From IMG/VR virus record IMGVR_UViG_3300025132_000045, positions 1 to 57,165 of that record: a stretch of DNA of 57,165 nt, one strand, 5' to 3'. Origin of the DNA: a virus. The notes beneath the pieces were generated by a model. The model had not been told where the DNA came from, made no database searches, and was given only the letters and a program-made list of their open reading frames with translations. Below are positions 7,781 to 16,570 of the stretch, piece after piece (position 1 is the stretch's first letter; every line of letters begins with the position of its first letter). Both the position numbers and the translations under genes were made by a program.

Positions 7781-10700
7781 TTATTTGTTTTCAAGAGAGT
7801 TTACTTTAGAAGTTAATTCCTTAACTGCCTCAATCAGAACAGGAATTAATCTATCGTAACGAACTGCTTTCACACCATTATCTCTTGTAATTGTAACACC
7901 AGGCAATCCAAGTGCCTCAATTTCTTGAGCAAGTATACCAGTGTCCTTTGTACCATTTTCATATGGTGTCAGTCCTGTATTCCAAGTAAATGTATTACCA
8001 CTAATACTGTTAACCATGTCAAGTGCATTTTTTATGGGTGATATATCTTTTTTAAGTGTTATATCAGATGAACTAAATGCAATCACATCATCAGTAAATG
8101 TACCTGATCCTGTGACCGTAATACCAGTTGTGTTAACACGCAACCTTTCATTTTCGTCACTGCCAAATCCACCACCAGTATGAATAGTAAGTACGTTTGC
8201 AGATGGAACTCTAAATCTTGGACCTCCACCATTTAATTCTATTTCTGGGTTGCCAGAACCTAATTGTATGTTACCGTTAACTGTAGTAATTCCTGATATA
8301 ATTAAACCAGATGTGGTGGCTGCTGCTCTAACCGTGCTACCACTGTCTAATAATTGAGCATTATTAAGACCGTCTAACTGAGATCCATCACCTTTAAATT
8401 GTGTAGCAGTTAAAATTCCAGTTACGACAACTCCTGTGTTTGTGGTTTTTAATCTACGTGTACCATTAAAGAAAAGATCAACTGAATCATTAGGATTCGC
8501 AGTGATCATGTTGTCGAAATTACTAATATCATTACCAGTTCTATGATTGACAGCTAGACCAGCAGAACCATTTGCTACTTCAATTAACAATGTGTTTGTA
8601 TTTGTTGTTCTTATAACATTTGTATTTGAATAATTTCCACCACTACCGTGGAAAATTTCTAAATCTCCACCATTACCAAATTTTATTGCAGCATCATCAG
8701 GTAAATTGGCAGTTTTTGCAATTCCCACACCACCAGATATTATGAGTGATCCTGTTGTTGAACTTGTGGAATCGGTTGTTGTTTTGATTTTAACTGCATC
8801 CTTAAGTTGAACTTCCTTGTTAAATGTAACAGGTCCATCAAATTCAGATAATGATGTCTTAGATTTACCACCCTCAACTACAAGTCTTTCTTTGATTGTT
8901 GTTTCATCAAATACAACACTCAATCTACCAGGATTTTCACCTGTAACTGATGGTATCGGAGTATCAAAAGATGTCTCCTCACCTGTGAGTGCTGACTTTT
9001 TCTGGTTTCCAATATAGAAATCACCTTTGTTGTTCATTCCAGTATAAACAACAGCACCACCTGCTCTTTCTTGTGATTGTGATAGGAACTCTTCCTTCTC
9101 AGAAATTGTTTTGACCTGAACTTGTGGTAGTGCAGTTGAATAGTTACCAGGACCATAACCAAGATATTCAAATGTATGACCTGATGCTCTTAAAATTGAT
9201 GGTCGATTAAATTGAATTGGGAATGGTTTAATTTTCTTAACAAGTGATCCAGTTGCATGAGTTTTAATAACCGTACCAAAAACTCCACGAATTACTGAAA
9301 CTTGATCATTATTAACTCCAAGTAAAGTATTTGTAGATACTCGAAGTATCTCCTCATCAATTAGTAAATATGATCCGTATGGGAATCTTTGAAGTAAATT
9401 ATGTGTATTCGTAGTATCAACAGTAGCAATTCCAACACCTGATCCCATCTGAGCACTTAATTTTGCATGTTCATTGTCAAATAATTCTACACCACGAATT
9501 GATAAATTTTCTTGACCAGAATCTGATACACCGTCATTTGCTGATAATCCATGTTTAAGTATGAATCCATTATCAACACTTATATCGGATGCTAACTCAA
9601 ATGTAAATGTTGTGACACCAACTTTTGTTTTAACAATATATGAACCTTGGTTAATATTTGATGAATTATTTAATTGGAATCTATTTCCAGCAACAAGTCC
9701 ATGAGGTTCAAAAGTTGTGATAGTTTTTAACCCACCTGAGAAACTTTCAGTATCTACCTTAGATGATGAACTAACTGTAAATGCATATTGATCTGGTATA
9801 GGATCAACATCTGCACCTGTTTTATGAATTGTAATCTGTTTCTTATCGTTTACTTCTTTTAATCTAAAGTATGAGTCGGATGCTGTTCCTAAACCTGTAA
9901 ATTGAATAACTAAATCACTCGATACACCAATGTTTCCTGATGTTAAACCTGCACCAGAAATATTACCATCCAAAATTGCTACTCCATTACCAGCACCTAT
10001 TCGATTTGCATCAAAATATCCTTTATTTCCTGCAGACCAACCAGATCCAGCATTTGTAATTTCAAATGATGTTACAGCACCATTGGAAACTATGACATCA
10101 GATAATGTTCCATTCCATGTAGAATCGTTTTGAGTAGTACTATTGAATACTTTTACATTACGATAGGTTGCCACACCAGAATTTGGTGTATAGTTTGCTC
10201 CACCAGAGTGAAGTGTAGCAGTCATTATACCCGCAAAATTATGTTCAGTAGTAAATGAAACTATCCCTGTTGTAGTATTGTCTGTGAATGAGAATAAAGG
10301 TTGACCTATTCCAATAGATTTAAGTAATTTATCATTTGTCTCTCTTGTGAGACTCTTTAAAGGATCGTTTGTAACTACCTGTCCCAAAGGAGATCTTACA
10401 GCAAAAGATTTAGATGCTTGGGGATTTTCATTTACATTATCTCGATCTAATTGAGGATATAAATCAACTACATTTTGACTATAACTTAAATTAGTATATT
10501 CCTCTTGAATGGTATTACTGGAATTAAGAGCAAATACTTGATAAACACCATCTTGTGTGGAATCAATATATTCTGAAACTAATGTATTTCTAAACAAATA
10601 AATATTTGATTTTAGATCAGTCCTCTCAAATCTAGGAAGAGATATATCCTCTATACTAAAATCATTTGTTGCAGAAGCACCTAAATTATCTCTTGTGGTT

Positions 10701-13417
10701 TCATACTCAAATGTTAAACTGTTTGGTATGTTTTTAACAGTAAATTCTCCATTATATCCTTTATCATCTTCACCCAAAGCACTACCACCCGAACCACCAT
10801 CTTTAATATTTTTGATGGTAACTAAATCACCTATTTGTAAATTATGAGGTCTCTCTGCTTGAATTGTGATGATATCTGTTGCATTATTGAACGTACAACT
10901 ACTAATAAATCTAGGATTTCTCTGAAATTCAAAATCTGATCTAGTAAGAGCATCATTTTTAGTAAAATCAGAAGATCCTCGAACACCAGTTGAACTTGAT
11001 TCTTGAATTACAAAACCGTTTTCTGGATTCTTTGAGTTTGAAATTTCTTTTGGTATTGCAAGTCTAACCTTATAAATTTTTTCATCAAGAGATCTCGTGT
11101 CTGAGATTCTTTTTACGAATGATGGTTCGGTTCTGCCAGTGAGTGATGCAATACTTGTAAATATATTGTTTCCTGTTTGAACATTAATAAACCATTGTGT
11201 TCCATCAAATTGTACAGGATGTCCTAAGTCACCAGAATCTTTATCACTGACACGACTTAATACTTTTAGATTTGTTCCTTTGTATACACTGATGAACTCA
11301 GAATTATCTGCATTAGTTTTTGAGGATGCTAATCTAAATGTATTAGTGGATCCTGTAGGAACAATAACAAAATATACTGTTTTTTCATCCAAATTCTCTG
11401 GTAAATCACCATCGTCACTGATAACAATTACCTTTTCACCTGTTGATAGTTTATGTGCTGATCCATCCGATGTTGTAAACAGACTTCCAGATGGTTCTCC
11501 AACCTCTATTGTTTTGACACTGGACAATGAAGGTGTGGCAGTGCCATCCTCCATCAAAATATTTGCTGATTTTTCTACACCAGCAATATCTACAAATAAA
11601 ACATCATTAACTTTGGCACCAACTCGGAAACCCTGAGTCACTGATGGTGGTAATATATCTTCAGAGGTAAATCCAAATAAATATAATCTTTTATCATTAT
11701 TAACAGTTTTTGTTTTATCAATATCTATGGTAACCCAATCAATATTTTCTTCAGATGAAGTTATTGCCCTTGGTGGTAATATATGAGTAATGAAAGCTCG
11801 ATCATCTTTTTGGAATGCATTTTTCTTAAATCCATCAGATACAAGTGCTAATTGACCAAAGTTAGAGTTTGAGTTAGTGATAGAAGCATCGGCACCCGAT
11901 TTTGCTTCAAAATGAATACCATATCCAATTGCAAATACAGATACAATTTGTAATACAGAGTCATTTGATATTTTTACATGTCTTGTCTCCCATCCATTTC
12001 TATAGATTGCATCAGAATCTAAGTGAAATACTTTCTCGGTGTCAGTTGCAGATGATTCTGATGAAAGTCTTTCATCAAAAACTGGGGTTATGCTCAATCC
12101 ACCATAATCTCTACCTGTCTTACTATATTTTACAAAAGCACGATCATCTTTCTGTAATGAAACTCCAGTAAATTGTGCAACAACCATTGAACGGAAACCA
12201 GTTGCCTTTGATCCATCCGCATGCATACCATTCATACCATAAACAGATCTCAACGATATGTTGAATATATAAGGTGATGCTCCTCCAACTGTATCGGTTT
12301 CAACTGTCACAGTTGCACCACTTACATTAGAGGCAGTTGCTAATAACTCATCAGGAACATCATCGAGAGCATATGTAAACACTTTTTTATTAGTCGCACT
12401 GACACTTGTTACCTTTGCTGAAATATTATATTCAAGAGGAATAACACCAGATATTTTAATTGGGGTTCCTACATCAAGATTATGATCCTGTTGTGTTGTT
12501 ACAGTTACAACAGGTGATACGTTTGATCCATCACCCGATATGAGACTCGTAATTGAAATTGGATCCGCCGCAAATGCACCAACAATTTCAAATTCAGGTC
12601 TTCTTGCAGCAAAACCATCAGTACTTGCAGGAAACTTGTCAACAATATTTCGATTCGTTGTTGCAGTACCATAAGCTAATGAAAGCTTATGGTAATACAT
12701 GTTCAAATCTGTTAATTCTGTTTGTTCGTTTAAATTTACTCCATCTGCATATTCAAATACTGTTAATTTGTGGTGTGAAAAAGTAGGAGTGCTTAATTTG
12801 CTGGTGAATGTTGTATTATCTGTATATACTAATTCATTCTCCTTTCCATCAAATACAGAAAATTGCCAGAAATAACAGGCACCTGTGATTCTAAAAATTG
12901 CAGAATTAGGAACTGATGGGTCTGTTGGGTTTGGAACATATTTTGGAATAATTTTTGTTTTTCTTAAATCAAGTCCAACAATTGAAGTTCCTCTTGGAAC
13001 AATAACTCCACCATGAACACTATTATATTTGTGTAAAATATTGTCTTCAGCTGTAAGGTCAAACTTAGAGTCTAAATTTAAAGACAATGAGTCTGTTGAA
13101 ACAATTCCACCTGCTTGATTTAAAACTTGTGCAGTGTTTATATCTATTTTTTTTATCTTGTATCCTGGTCTATTATCAATAATATGCTCACCAGGCATCA
13201 ATAATATTGTTGTTTTTTCTGTTATATCGTTATTATTACCTTGAACATAAGAAAATCTTGCTGACTCAATCAGTGCCCTTTGAACAGTTTTAAATGGTGT
13301 TGCTTGGGAATTACCCTGATTTGACATCGCATCACTTGCATCTAAATCACTTGGACTTACATAAAGAATACGACCTTCTACGTTTTTTAAGAAATTATCT
13401 AACTTATTCAGTGGCAT
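7781..13417 (-). CDS. Giant tail-fibre/tailspike with C-terminal S74 chaperone
   Basis: A 1878-residue virion protein. The N-terminal region (RILYVSPSDLDAS, ATPFKTVQRALIESARF, ILLMPGEH) has the pattern of a right-handed beta-helix of pectin-lyase type, with a TNSNSNFGQLALVSDG block shared with the 1565-residue fibre. The centre holds beta domains with Phe-Thr-Tyr-rich repeats. The C-terminus carries fibre modules (ATQFKGDGSQLDGLNN) and then a peptidase S74 intramolecular chaperone of about 95 residues. There the Ser1784-Lys1789 dyad in SDITLKKDI should cut the chaperone off after trimerisation, leaving a coiled-coil tail (VKELTSKVNSLENK). A CATAAATA late promoter lies 31 bases upstream of the start. 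Probable role: host surface binding, possibly with polysaccharide affinity. Confidence 0.85.
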   Translation of the reverse strand: MPLNKLDNFLKNVEGRILYVSPSDLDASDAMSNQGNSQATPFKTVQRALIESARFSYVQGNNNDITEKTTILLMPGEHIIDNRPGYKIKKIDINTAQVLNQAGGIVSTDSLSLNLDSKFDLTAEDNILHKYNSVHGGVIVPRGTSIVGLDLRKTKIIPKYVPNPTDPSVPNSAIFRITGACYFWQFSVFDGKENELVYTDNTTFTSKLSTPTFSHHKLTVFEYADGVNLNEQTELTDLNMYYHKLSLAYGTATTNRNIVDKFPASTDGFAARRPEFEIVGAFAADPISITSLISGDGSNVSPVVTVTTQQDHNLDVGTPIKISGVIPLEYNISAKVTSVSATNKKVFTYALDDVPDELLATASNVSGATVTVETDTVGGASPYIFNISLRSVYGMNGMHADGSKATGFRSMVVAQFTGVSLQKDDRAFVKYSKTGRDYGGLSITPVFDERLSSESSATDTEKVFHLDSDAIYRNGWETRHVKISNDSVLQIVSVFAIGYGIHFEAKSGADASITNSNSNFGQLALVSDGFKKNAFQKDDRAFITHILPPRAITSSEENIDWVTIDIDKTKTVNNDKRLYLFGFTSEDILPPSVTQGFRVGAKVNDVLFVDIAGVEKSANILMEDGTATPSLSSVKTIEVGEPSGSLFTTSDGSAHKLSTGEKVIVISDDGDLPENLDEKTVYFVIVPTGSTNTFRLASSKTNADNSEFISVYKGTNLKVLSRVSDKDSGDLGHPVQFDGTQWFINVQTGNNIFTSIASLTGRTEPSFVKRISDTRSLDEKIYKVRLAIPKEISNSKNPENGFVIQESSSTGVRGSSDFTKNDALTRSDFEFQRNPRFISSCTFNNATDIITIQAERPHNLQIGDLVTIKNIKDGGSGGSALGEDDKGYNGEFTVKNIPNSLTFEYETTRDNLGASATNDFSIEDISLPRFERTDLKSNIYLFRNTLVSEYIDSTQDGVYQVFALNSSNTIQEEYTNLSYSQNVVDLYPQLDRDNVNENPQASKSFAVRSPLGQVVTNDPLKSLTRETNDKLLKSIGIGQPLFSFTDNTTTGIVSFTTEHNFAGIMTATLHSGGANYTPNSGVATYRNVKVFNSTTQNDSTWNGTLSDVIVSNGAVTSFEITNAGSGWSAGNKGYFDANRIGAGNGVAILDGNISGAGLTSGNIGVSSDLVIQFTGLGTASDSYFRLKEVNDKKQITIHKTGADVDPIPDQYAFTVSSSSKVDTESFSGGLKTITTFEPHGLVAGNRFQLNNSSNINQGSYIVKTKVGVTTFTFELASDISVDNGFILKHGLSANDGVSDSGQENLSIRGVELFDNEHAKLSAQMGSGVGIATVDTTNTHNLLQRFPYGSYLLIDEEILRVSTNTLLGVNNDQVSVIRGVFGTVIKTHATGSLVKKIKPFPIQFNRPSILRASGHTFEYLGYGPGNYSTALPQVQVKTISEKEEFLSQSQERAGGAVVYTGMNNKGDFYIGNQKKSALTGEETSFDTPIPSVTGENPGRLSVVFDETTIKERLVVEGGKSKTSLSEFDGPVTFNKEVQLKDAVKIKTTTDSTSSTTGSLIISGGVGIAKTANLPDDAAIKFGNGGDLEIFHGSGGNYSNTNVIRTTNTNTLLIEVANGSAGLAVNHRTGNDISNFDNMITANPNDSVDLFFNGTRRLKTTNTGVVVTGILTATQFKGDGSQLDGLNNAQLLDSGSTVRAAATTSGLIISGITTVNGNIQLGSGNPEIELNGGGPRFRVPSANVLTIHTGGGFGSDENERLRVNTTGITVTGSGTFTDDVIAFSSSDITLKKDISPIKNALDMVNSISGNTFTWNTGLTPYENGTKDTGILAQEIEALGLPGVTITRDNGVKAVRYDRLIPVLIEAVKELTSKVNSLENK

Positions 13418-13448
13418 GACACAATAATTCTACTATGATTCTATGTTC

Positions 13449-13456
13449 TATTTATG
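13449..13456 (-). promoter_or_regulatory. T4-type late promoter (CATAAATA)
   Basis: CATAAATA on the minus strand, 31 bases before the ATG of the 1878-residue fibre gene, in an otherwise non-coding 53-base gap. It matches the NATAAATA late promoter recognised by the T4 gp55 sigma factor with gp33 and the sliding clamp. Confidence 0.6.
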
Positions 13457-13470
13457 TATTCAAATTTGAG

Positions 13471-14067
13471 TTAATTTCGTTCAACATAATACCAAGTCAC
13501 AGCAACTCTCTTGATTCCTTCAGTTACAGGTTCACCAGCATGAGGATAACACCAATTTGAGGGAAATATCAAAGCATAACCAGGTTTAGGTTTATATGTT
13601 ACATGCGGAAATGAAGTTCCACCACCTTCAAAGTCATCTGTTAAATAAACGATAACTGATATTGTTCTATAAAATTCCTGTTTTTCTTTATAGTCAGCAA
13701 CATCATGATGAAACTTATATTCTTGTGATTTTTCATATTGTAATATTTGAATACCTTCTCTCCATGATTTTGTACCATATCCACCAGGCACTGGATAAAA
13801 AGAAAAATTATGGTGAATGTTTTGAACTCTTCTTTTATATTCATCTAAACCTAAATTTATTTTATTATGAAAATTTATTGTTAGTTCATGTGATTCTAAA
13901 AGAGCAGTTCCAGAACTTGTTCTTATATTAGGATCAGATTTTGGATTGTCTGGTTCAAAGTCACCAAATACGGTGCTTTTTTCAAATTTAAGTGTATCAA
14001 TATAATTATTAAGTTCTTCAACCTCATTAGGTTCAAGAACTTTTATAACTTGTATCAAAGTTTCCAT
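13471..14067 (-). CDS. 2OG-Fe(II) oxygenase, prolyl-4-hydroxylase family
   Basis: A 198-residue dioxygenase with all ligands visible: H120-x-D122 in YKFHHDVAD, distal H176 in CYPHAGEPV, and the 2-oxoglutarate-binding basic residues in GIKRVAVTWYY (K186/R187). The GGGTSFPHVTYKPKPGYALIFP stretch is the classic core strand of prolyl 4-hydroxylase-like enzymes. It begins 16 bases after the stop of the collar/collagen-like protein, whose Gly-Pro-Pro tract is the kind of sequence these enzymes hydroxylate. That makes it the obvious candidate substrate, although no experiment is known to me. The other two oxygenases in this window are only distantly similar, so the three probably have different targets. 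Confidence 0.85.
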   Translation of the reverse strand: METLIQVIKVLEPNEVEELNNYIDTLKFEKSTVFGDFEPDNPKSDPNIRTSSGTALLESHELTINFHNKINLGLDEYKRRVQNIHHNFSFYPVPGGYGTKSWREGIQILQYEKSQEYKFHHDVADYKEKQEFYRTISVIVYLTDDFEGGGTSFPHVTYKPKPGYALIFPSNWCYPHAGEPVTEGIKRVAVTWYYVERN

Positions 14068-14083
14068 AATTTAATAATTAAAA

Positions 14084-15202
14084 TTAAACAACTTCAAAAA
14101 TGAACATTGAAGCACGGAAGATGGGATCTTCATCACCACCACCTGTGGTTCTTGCCTGTAGGATATAACTGACTTGACCACCATTGTGAGAAGGATTATC
14201 TTTTGAGATAATATTTAATGTTCTTCCATTTCTTGTTGATGTAATGGTGCCACCTACTTGAGTGCCAGATCTCGTAAGTTTTACCTGACAATTTTTTATA
14301 CTATTGTCTACGTCTTCTCCTGACACTGCTGTACCATTTACCACAACCAAAAGTGATGTTCCCGACGTGCTTGGTGTAATATTCACAGTTTTAAAAGTAC
14401 TGTAACTATTACTAGTCACAGTATGATTAGTTTCATTAGAAGCAACCACTGCTGGTGTTGTAGTGGATCCTGGTGGACCTGGTGGACCTGCAACAGTCGA
14501 AGCAGTACCTGGAGGACCTGGAGGACCTGGAGGACCTGCAACAGTCGAAGCAGGACCTGGAGGACCTGCAACAGTCGAAACAGGGCCTGGTGGTCCTGGT
14601 GGACCTGGAGTAATTGATGCCCTTGAATTAAGTACTTTTATAAGATAACAAAGTGCATAATATGGTGGTAAGTTTTTATTTGTTACAGACTCACCTACAG
14701 TGGTTGTTCTCCACAATTTACCACTACCAGAGAGGCTTGATGTAGCATCATAATTAAAATTATCATCAGAAGTGTTAGACCATGTGGGAGTTGTACCAAA
14801 TTGTATTCCCCCACTCTTACCATTTGCATTATATAATTGGTCATCACCAGGCATATTATGATAGTGACTAGGTAGACTTGCATCTTTCTGTCCACCAGTC
14901 GCAGAAGGAGAAACACCTGGATATGTAGTATCTCCAGTACTATTTGAAGCACCAACTATAAACTTATCTGTTAAATCAGGAATATTAAATGTGCTCGAAC
15001 CGTCACCAGATCCATTTGTTGTTCCAATTGCAGCAAACAGTGCACTGTAAGTTGCTCTACTTAGTGCAGTTCCATCACATAAGAGATAACCAGTTGGAAT
15101 ACTTGATGCTGATCCTGCCCACATGGTGATAGTTCCTATTGGCTCACCTCCTCCTCCAGAAACTGGAATCCATTGTCCTCCACTTCTTACCTTTATTGCC
15201 AT
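14084..15202 (-). CDS. Tail-collar fibre protein with collagen-like tract
   Basis: A 372-residue structural protein. Residues 21-87 (GEPIGTITMWAGSASSIPTGYLLCDG to DLTDKFIVGAS) are a phage tail-collar domain, as in T4 gp12 short tail fibres. LPSHYHNMPG at 111-118 has a His-x-His that in gp12 holds a metal on the trimer axis. Residues 200-245 are a collagen-like (Gly-Pro-Pro)n tract split by ASTVAG units. The last 120 residues form a beta domain. The collagen triple helix would trimerise the fibre. A strong Shine-Dalgarno (AGGAGG) precedes the ATG. The gene is followed by the prolyl-hydroxylase-like gene. DNA coding the Pro-Pro tract is a tandem repeat and may vary in length between strains. 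Confidence 0.85.
   Translation of the reverse strand: MAIKVRSGGQWIPVSGGGGEPIGTITMWAGSASSIPTGYLLCDGTALSRATYSALFAAIGTTNGSGDGSSTFNIPDLTDKFIVGASNSTGDTTYPGVSPSATGGQKDASLPSHYHNMPGDDQLYNANGKSGGIQFGTTPTWSNTSDDNFNYDATSSLSGSGKLWRTTTVGESVTNKNLPPYYALCYLIKVLNSRASITPGPPGPPGPVSTVAGPPGPASTVAGPPGPPGPPGTASTVAGPPGPPGSTTTPAVVASNETNHTVTSNSYSTFKTVNITPSTSGTSLLVVVNGTAVSGEDVDNSIKNCQVKLTRSGTQVGGTITSTRNGRTLNIISKDNPSHNGGQVSYILQARTTGGGDEDPIFRASMFIFEVV
14465..14615 (-). repeat. Tandem repeats coding the collagen-like tract
   Basis: A 9-base unit coding Gly-Pro-Pro (GGACCTGGA-type on the plus strand) repeats many times. It is interrupted by three identical copies of CCTGCAACAGTCGA at 14487-14500, 14535-14548 and 14565-14578. 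Near-perfect copies at this density favour slippage or unequal recombination, so length polymorphism is likely. Confidence 0.85.
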
Positions 15203-15211
15203 CTTTTCCTC

Positions 15212-15472
15212 CTAGATATAAGGTGAATCACCAAGAATACTTGTATCCCACTGTGCTTTAAGGTCTTCTGCTGTTGTTGCTGTTGTTATACCAGCAGCAG
15301 CAGGGGCATCTCTCAAAGCTTGTTTTTGGGAAACAATTGATGTGGTTGCAGCACCAACTTCAAGTGCACGTTGAAAATCAATGTCAAGATCAACAAGTTT
15401 TGATTCCCTTGCATTTCTGATGTTTGTCTTATGTATTTCTCTGGCTTTCGCCATATCAATTCCAAATCCCAT
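15212..15472 (-). CDS. Small tail-fibre assembly chaperone-like protein
   Basis: An 86-residue protein. The start at 15472 is preferred because it overlaps the upstream stop by only a few bases; a start eight codons earlier lies inside the neighbour. It is largely helical and charged: KAREIHKTNIRNARESKLVDLDIDFQRALE, then VSQKQALRDAP and EDLKAQWDTSILG near the C-terminus. The RxxxFQRALE..G, KQALRD and LK..WD pattern resembles small phage tail-assembly chaperones encoded beside fibre genes. It is located between the collar protein and another small conserved protein. A chaperone role is inference from motif and position. Confidence 0.55.
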   Translation of the reverse strand: MGFGIDMAKAREIHKTNIRNARESKLVDLDIDFQRALEVGAATTSIVSQKQALRDAPAAAGITTATTAEDLKAQWDTSILGDSPYI

Positions 15473-15477
15473 AATCG

Positions 15478-15678
15478 TTAAGGTGTATAAGTCCAAGCGT
15501 CCCTAAAACTTCGATCAGTAGGAACTTCTGATTTGTTTACTATATATGATGCTTTTCCTGCTGGAACATCTTTTGCCTGTATCTGCTCAACAGTCAAACT
15601 ACAATTATCTGAAGGAGTCATTACAGCAACCATACCATTATCTTGAATGTAAATTATTCTTTTATCAGAGTTTGCCAT
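15478..15678 (-). CDS. Small conserved protein of tail-fibre operon
   Basis: A 66-residue protein. MANSDKRIIYIQDNGMVAVMTP is a short beta hairpin, followed by LTVEQIQAKDVPAGKASYIV and PTDRSFRDAWTY at the C-terminus. I recognise this arrangement (MTPSDN, KDVPAG, DRSFRDAW) from small proteins next to phage tail-fibre and assembly-chaperone genes, but know no biochemical role. It overlaps the start region of the chaperone-like gene downstream. An AATAAATA late-promoter-like motif lies 12 bases before its ATG. Confidence 0.6.
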   Translation of the reverse strand: MANSDKRIIYIQDNGMVAVMTPSDNCSLTVEQIQAKDVPAGKASYIVNKSEVPTDRSFRDAWTYTP

Positions 15679-15713
15679 TTTTTTTATTTTTATTTATTAA
15701 GTGTTGACATTGA

Positions 15714-16136
15714 TTAATCTCCAAAAATAATAATATTAAAAATCATAACATCAACACCAGCACCACTACTCACATTAGAATTAATAATTCTTACTGATGT
15801 TGTTGAATAATTATTCGCAGCACCTCTTCTTATCATTGGTCTTGCACCTGATCCTGGAGTGTCTGTTGTATCTTCTTTAATACTCAACGCAACTGCATAA
15901 TTTGCATCAGGCATTGCACTAGAAAAAGTAACTGTATAATCACCTGTTCCGTTATCAGTAACCGATGAAACATTAAATGCACTACGAATACCTCCATTTG
16001 CAGTGGTAAAAGGAGATGTGCCAAATTCACCATCAAAATTTACCCAAGCTTTTGCTCTACCTTTTGACATCTGTTCTGCTGTCGATGGATTAGCACCATT
16101 TGTATCTTGAATAGTTTCTACTTTAAGTGTTGACAT
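15714..16136 (-). CDS. Small tail-fibre/adhesin protein A
   Basis: A 140-residue structural protein starting MSTLKVETIQDTNG; the ATG at 16136 was chosen because it lies just past the upstream stop, while an earlier codon lies within the neighbour. The body has AKAWVNFDGEFG, then a beta-rich AFNVSSVTDNGTGDYTVTFSSAMPDANYAVALS block and a hydrophobic strand at the end. The AWVNFDG...DNGTGDYTVTF...MP.ANYAV signature recurs in the gene immediately upstream, so the two are tandem paralogues, and is common in marine phage fibres. Probably a small knob or fibre-tip protein that extends or decorates a longer fibre. Confidence 0.7.
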   Translation of the reverse strand: MSTLKVETIQDTNGANPSTAEQMSKGRAKAWVNFDGEFGTSPFTTANGGIRSAFNVSSVTDNGTGDYTVTFSSAMPDANYAVALSIKEDTTDTPGSGARPMIRRGAANNYSTTSVRIINSNVSSGAGVDVMIFNIIIFGD

Positions 16137-16138
16137 AA

Positions 16139-16546
16139 CTAATTCCCACCAAAAACTGCACAAAAAATATTTGCAGCGTCTTGCGTTGTCGATCCATTAT
16201 AAGTAACGACTAACTTAAAATTAGTCGTAGTTAAGATGTATGCTCCCATTTCCCTAGCATTACCCTCAACTCCAGAATCACTGTCATTTCTTGACATGTG
16301 ACCAGAAGAAACTACACAATAATTAGTATTTGCCATTGGTGTAGTAAATGTGACTGTATATAGGCCATCTCCTGAGAGTTCAGTAATAGAACTAAAATTA
16401 AAATCATCACGAATACCATCACTAAACCTTCCATCAAAATTAATCCATGCTGTTGCAAGTTGTCCTTTTTCTGTGCCAGAACTATTTTTAAATACTGGTG
16501 CTGCTGACGTGGAACTTTGAACTGTCTGTGTAATTAATGTACTCAT
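16139..16546 (-). CDS. Small tail-fibre/adhesin protein B (paralogue)
   Basis: A 135-residue structural protein with the same plan as its downstream neighbour: MSTLITQTVQ start, ATAWINFDGRF, DDFNFSSITELSGDGLYTVTFTTPMANTNYCVVSS, and a terminal beta strand ending FCAVFGGN. The shared core and tandem position indicate a duplication followed by divergence of the variable C-terminal strands, as expected for alternative receptor-binding tips. A strong Shine-Dalgarno (AGGAGG, six bases before the ATG) suggests high expression. It lies directly after the largest fibre gene and may cap that fibre. Confidence 0.7.
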   Translation of the reverse strand: MSTLITQTVQSSTSAAPVFKNSSGTEKGQLATAWINFDGRFSDGIRDDFNFSSITELSGDGLYTVTFTTPMANTNYCVVSSGHMSRNDSDSGVEGNAREMGAYILTTTNFKLVVTYNGSTTQDAANIFCAVFGGN

Positions 16547-16570
16547 AGTAACCTCCTAATATTATATATG

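Noticed and set aside
14423-14648. Plus-strand Gly/Trp-rich frames opposite the collagen-like tract
   Set aside because: They mirror the Gly-Pro-Pro repeat in other frames and have no ribosome site.
16547-16570. TATAAT before the 135-residue adhesin gene considered as a promoter
   Set aside because: No -35 match and only 14 bases before the start codon; probably A/T-rich leader.
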